IMG/VR virus record: IMGVR_UViG_3300027746_000038
Span: 1 to 42,419 of that record
Strand: one strand, 5' to 3'
DNA length: 42,419 nt
Origin: a virus
The notes under the pieces are model-generated. The model had not been told where the DNA came from and did not search any database. It was given only the letters and a program-made list of their open reading frames with translations. Positions 42,257 to 42,419 of the stretch are shown piece by piece (position 1 is the stretch's first letter; every line of letters starts with the position of its first letter). The position numbers and the translations under genes were made by a program.

Positions 42257-42419
42257 CTATGCCTGAGGAAATGAATATAGGCAATGGTGCGTCCCATTCT
42301 TCGCCAAATTCCGTGTTTACACTTAGAGTTTCAAACACCCTAGGATCCCAATCTGCTAGTACAACACTCATGCGTATGATTAACAATAATGCACTTACTA
42401 AATCGTCATGTTGTCCAGA
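42252..42419 (-). CDS. 17: probable large terminase subunit, C-terminal end only
   Basis: Open frame from the right window edge to a stop at 42252; only the last 55 residues are inside. It begins SGQHDDLVSALLLIIRM, where the Asp-Asp of the HDDLV motif is typical of the last acidic position of the terminase nuclease (RNase H fold) in T4-like gp17, then ADWDPRVFETLSV and a short tail ending SSGIG. In T4 gp17 packages DNA into the prohead and cuts it. The call rests on one motif and context. Confidence 0.65.
   Translation of the reverse strand, partial: SGQHDDLVSALLLIIRMSVVLADWDPRVFETLSVNTEFGEEWDAPLPIFISSGIG

Overview
The window is part of a T4-like (Tevenvirinae-related) myovirus genome. The evidence is a set of recognisable T4 core proteins on the minus strand between 23.5 and 42.4 kb: replicative helicase gp41, primase gp61, helicase UvsW, recombination mediator UvsY, recombinase UvsX, single-strand binding protein gp32 and the end of a probable large terminase gp17. 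Many very short, tightly packed genes, overlapping ATGA stop/start junctions, two tRNA genes and TATAAATA-type late promoters agree with this. The host cannot be read directly. A 23-residue peptide that looks like PqqA, the precursor of the cofactor PQQ, suggests a PQQ-using, possibly methylotrophic, Gram-negative bacterium (inference).

Region 1 (1-6.1 kb, plus strand): the end of a glycosyltransferase, small membrane or lipoprotein genes, a repeat-bearing gap (2.7-3.35 kb), a GIY-YIG-like protein, a GP88-like cysteine protein and small hypotheticals. Region 2 (6.1-6.6 kb): a gene-free, strongly structured stretch with its own promoter and terminator, probably a ~450-nt noncoding RNA. Region 3 (6.6-17.1 kb): an array of about thirty small genes, most behind a near-consensus sigma70 promoter with a spacer of exactly 17 bp and an A/C-rich leader ending in GGAGCGAA. 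The promoters usually sit over the end of the preceding gene, and many hold an inverted repeat between -35 and -10. tRNA-Ile(CAU) and tRNA-Arg(UCU) lie in the middle, and an AAA ATPase closes the array.

Region 4 (17.1-18.1 kb): a structured RNA ending in a strong terminator carries two copies of GATTCGCTCCCG, whose TTCGCTCC core is the exact complement of the array's GGAGCGAA leader. Then, on the minus strand, come two peptide genes of 24 and 23 residues (the second is pqqA), each with a good ribosome binding site and terminator. Region 5 (18.1-22.9 kb): small late-type genes, an SGNH-like protein and three tandem paralogous 2OG-Fe(II) oxygenases. Region 6 (22.9-42.4 kb, minus strand): replication and recombination genes mixed with a one-domain carbamoyltransferase, a 189-residue DnaE-like fragment, further oxygenases, a putative virion protein and two large low-complexity proteins.

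A working model (inference): the GGAGCGAA array acts early in host takeover and could be shut off together by the anti-leader RNA at its end. The helicase, primase and the first gene of the UvsW operon have promoters whose start sites fall at or next to the ATG, so their transcripts would be leaderless and lack the RNA's target. Structural and lysis-phase genes use T4-type late promoters.
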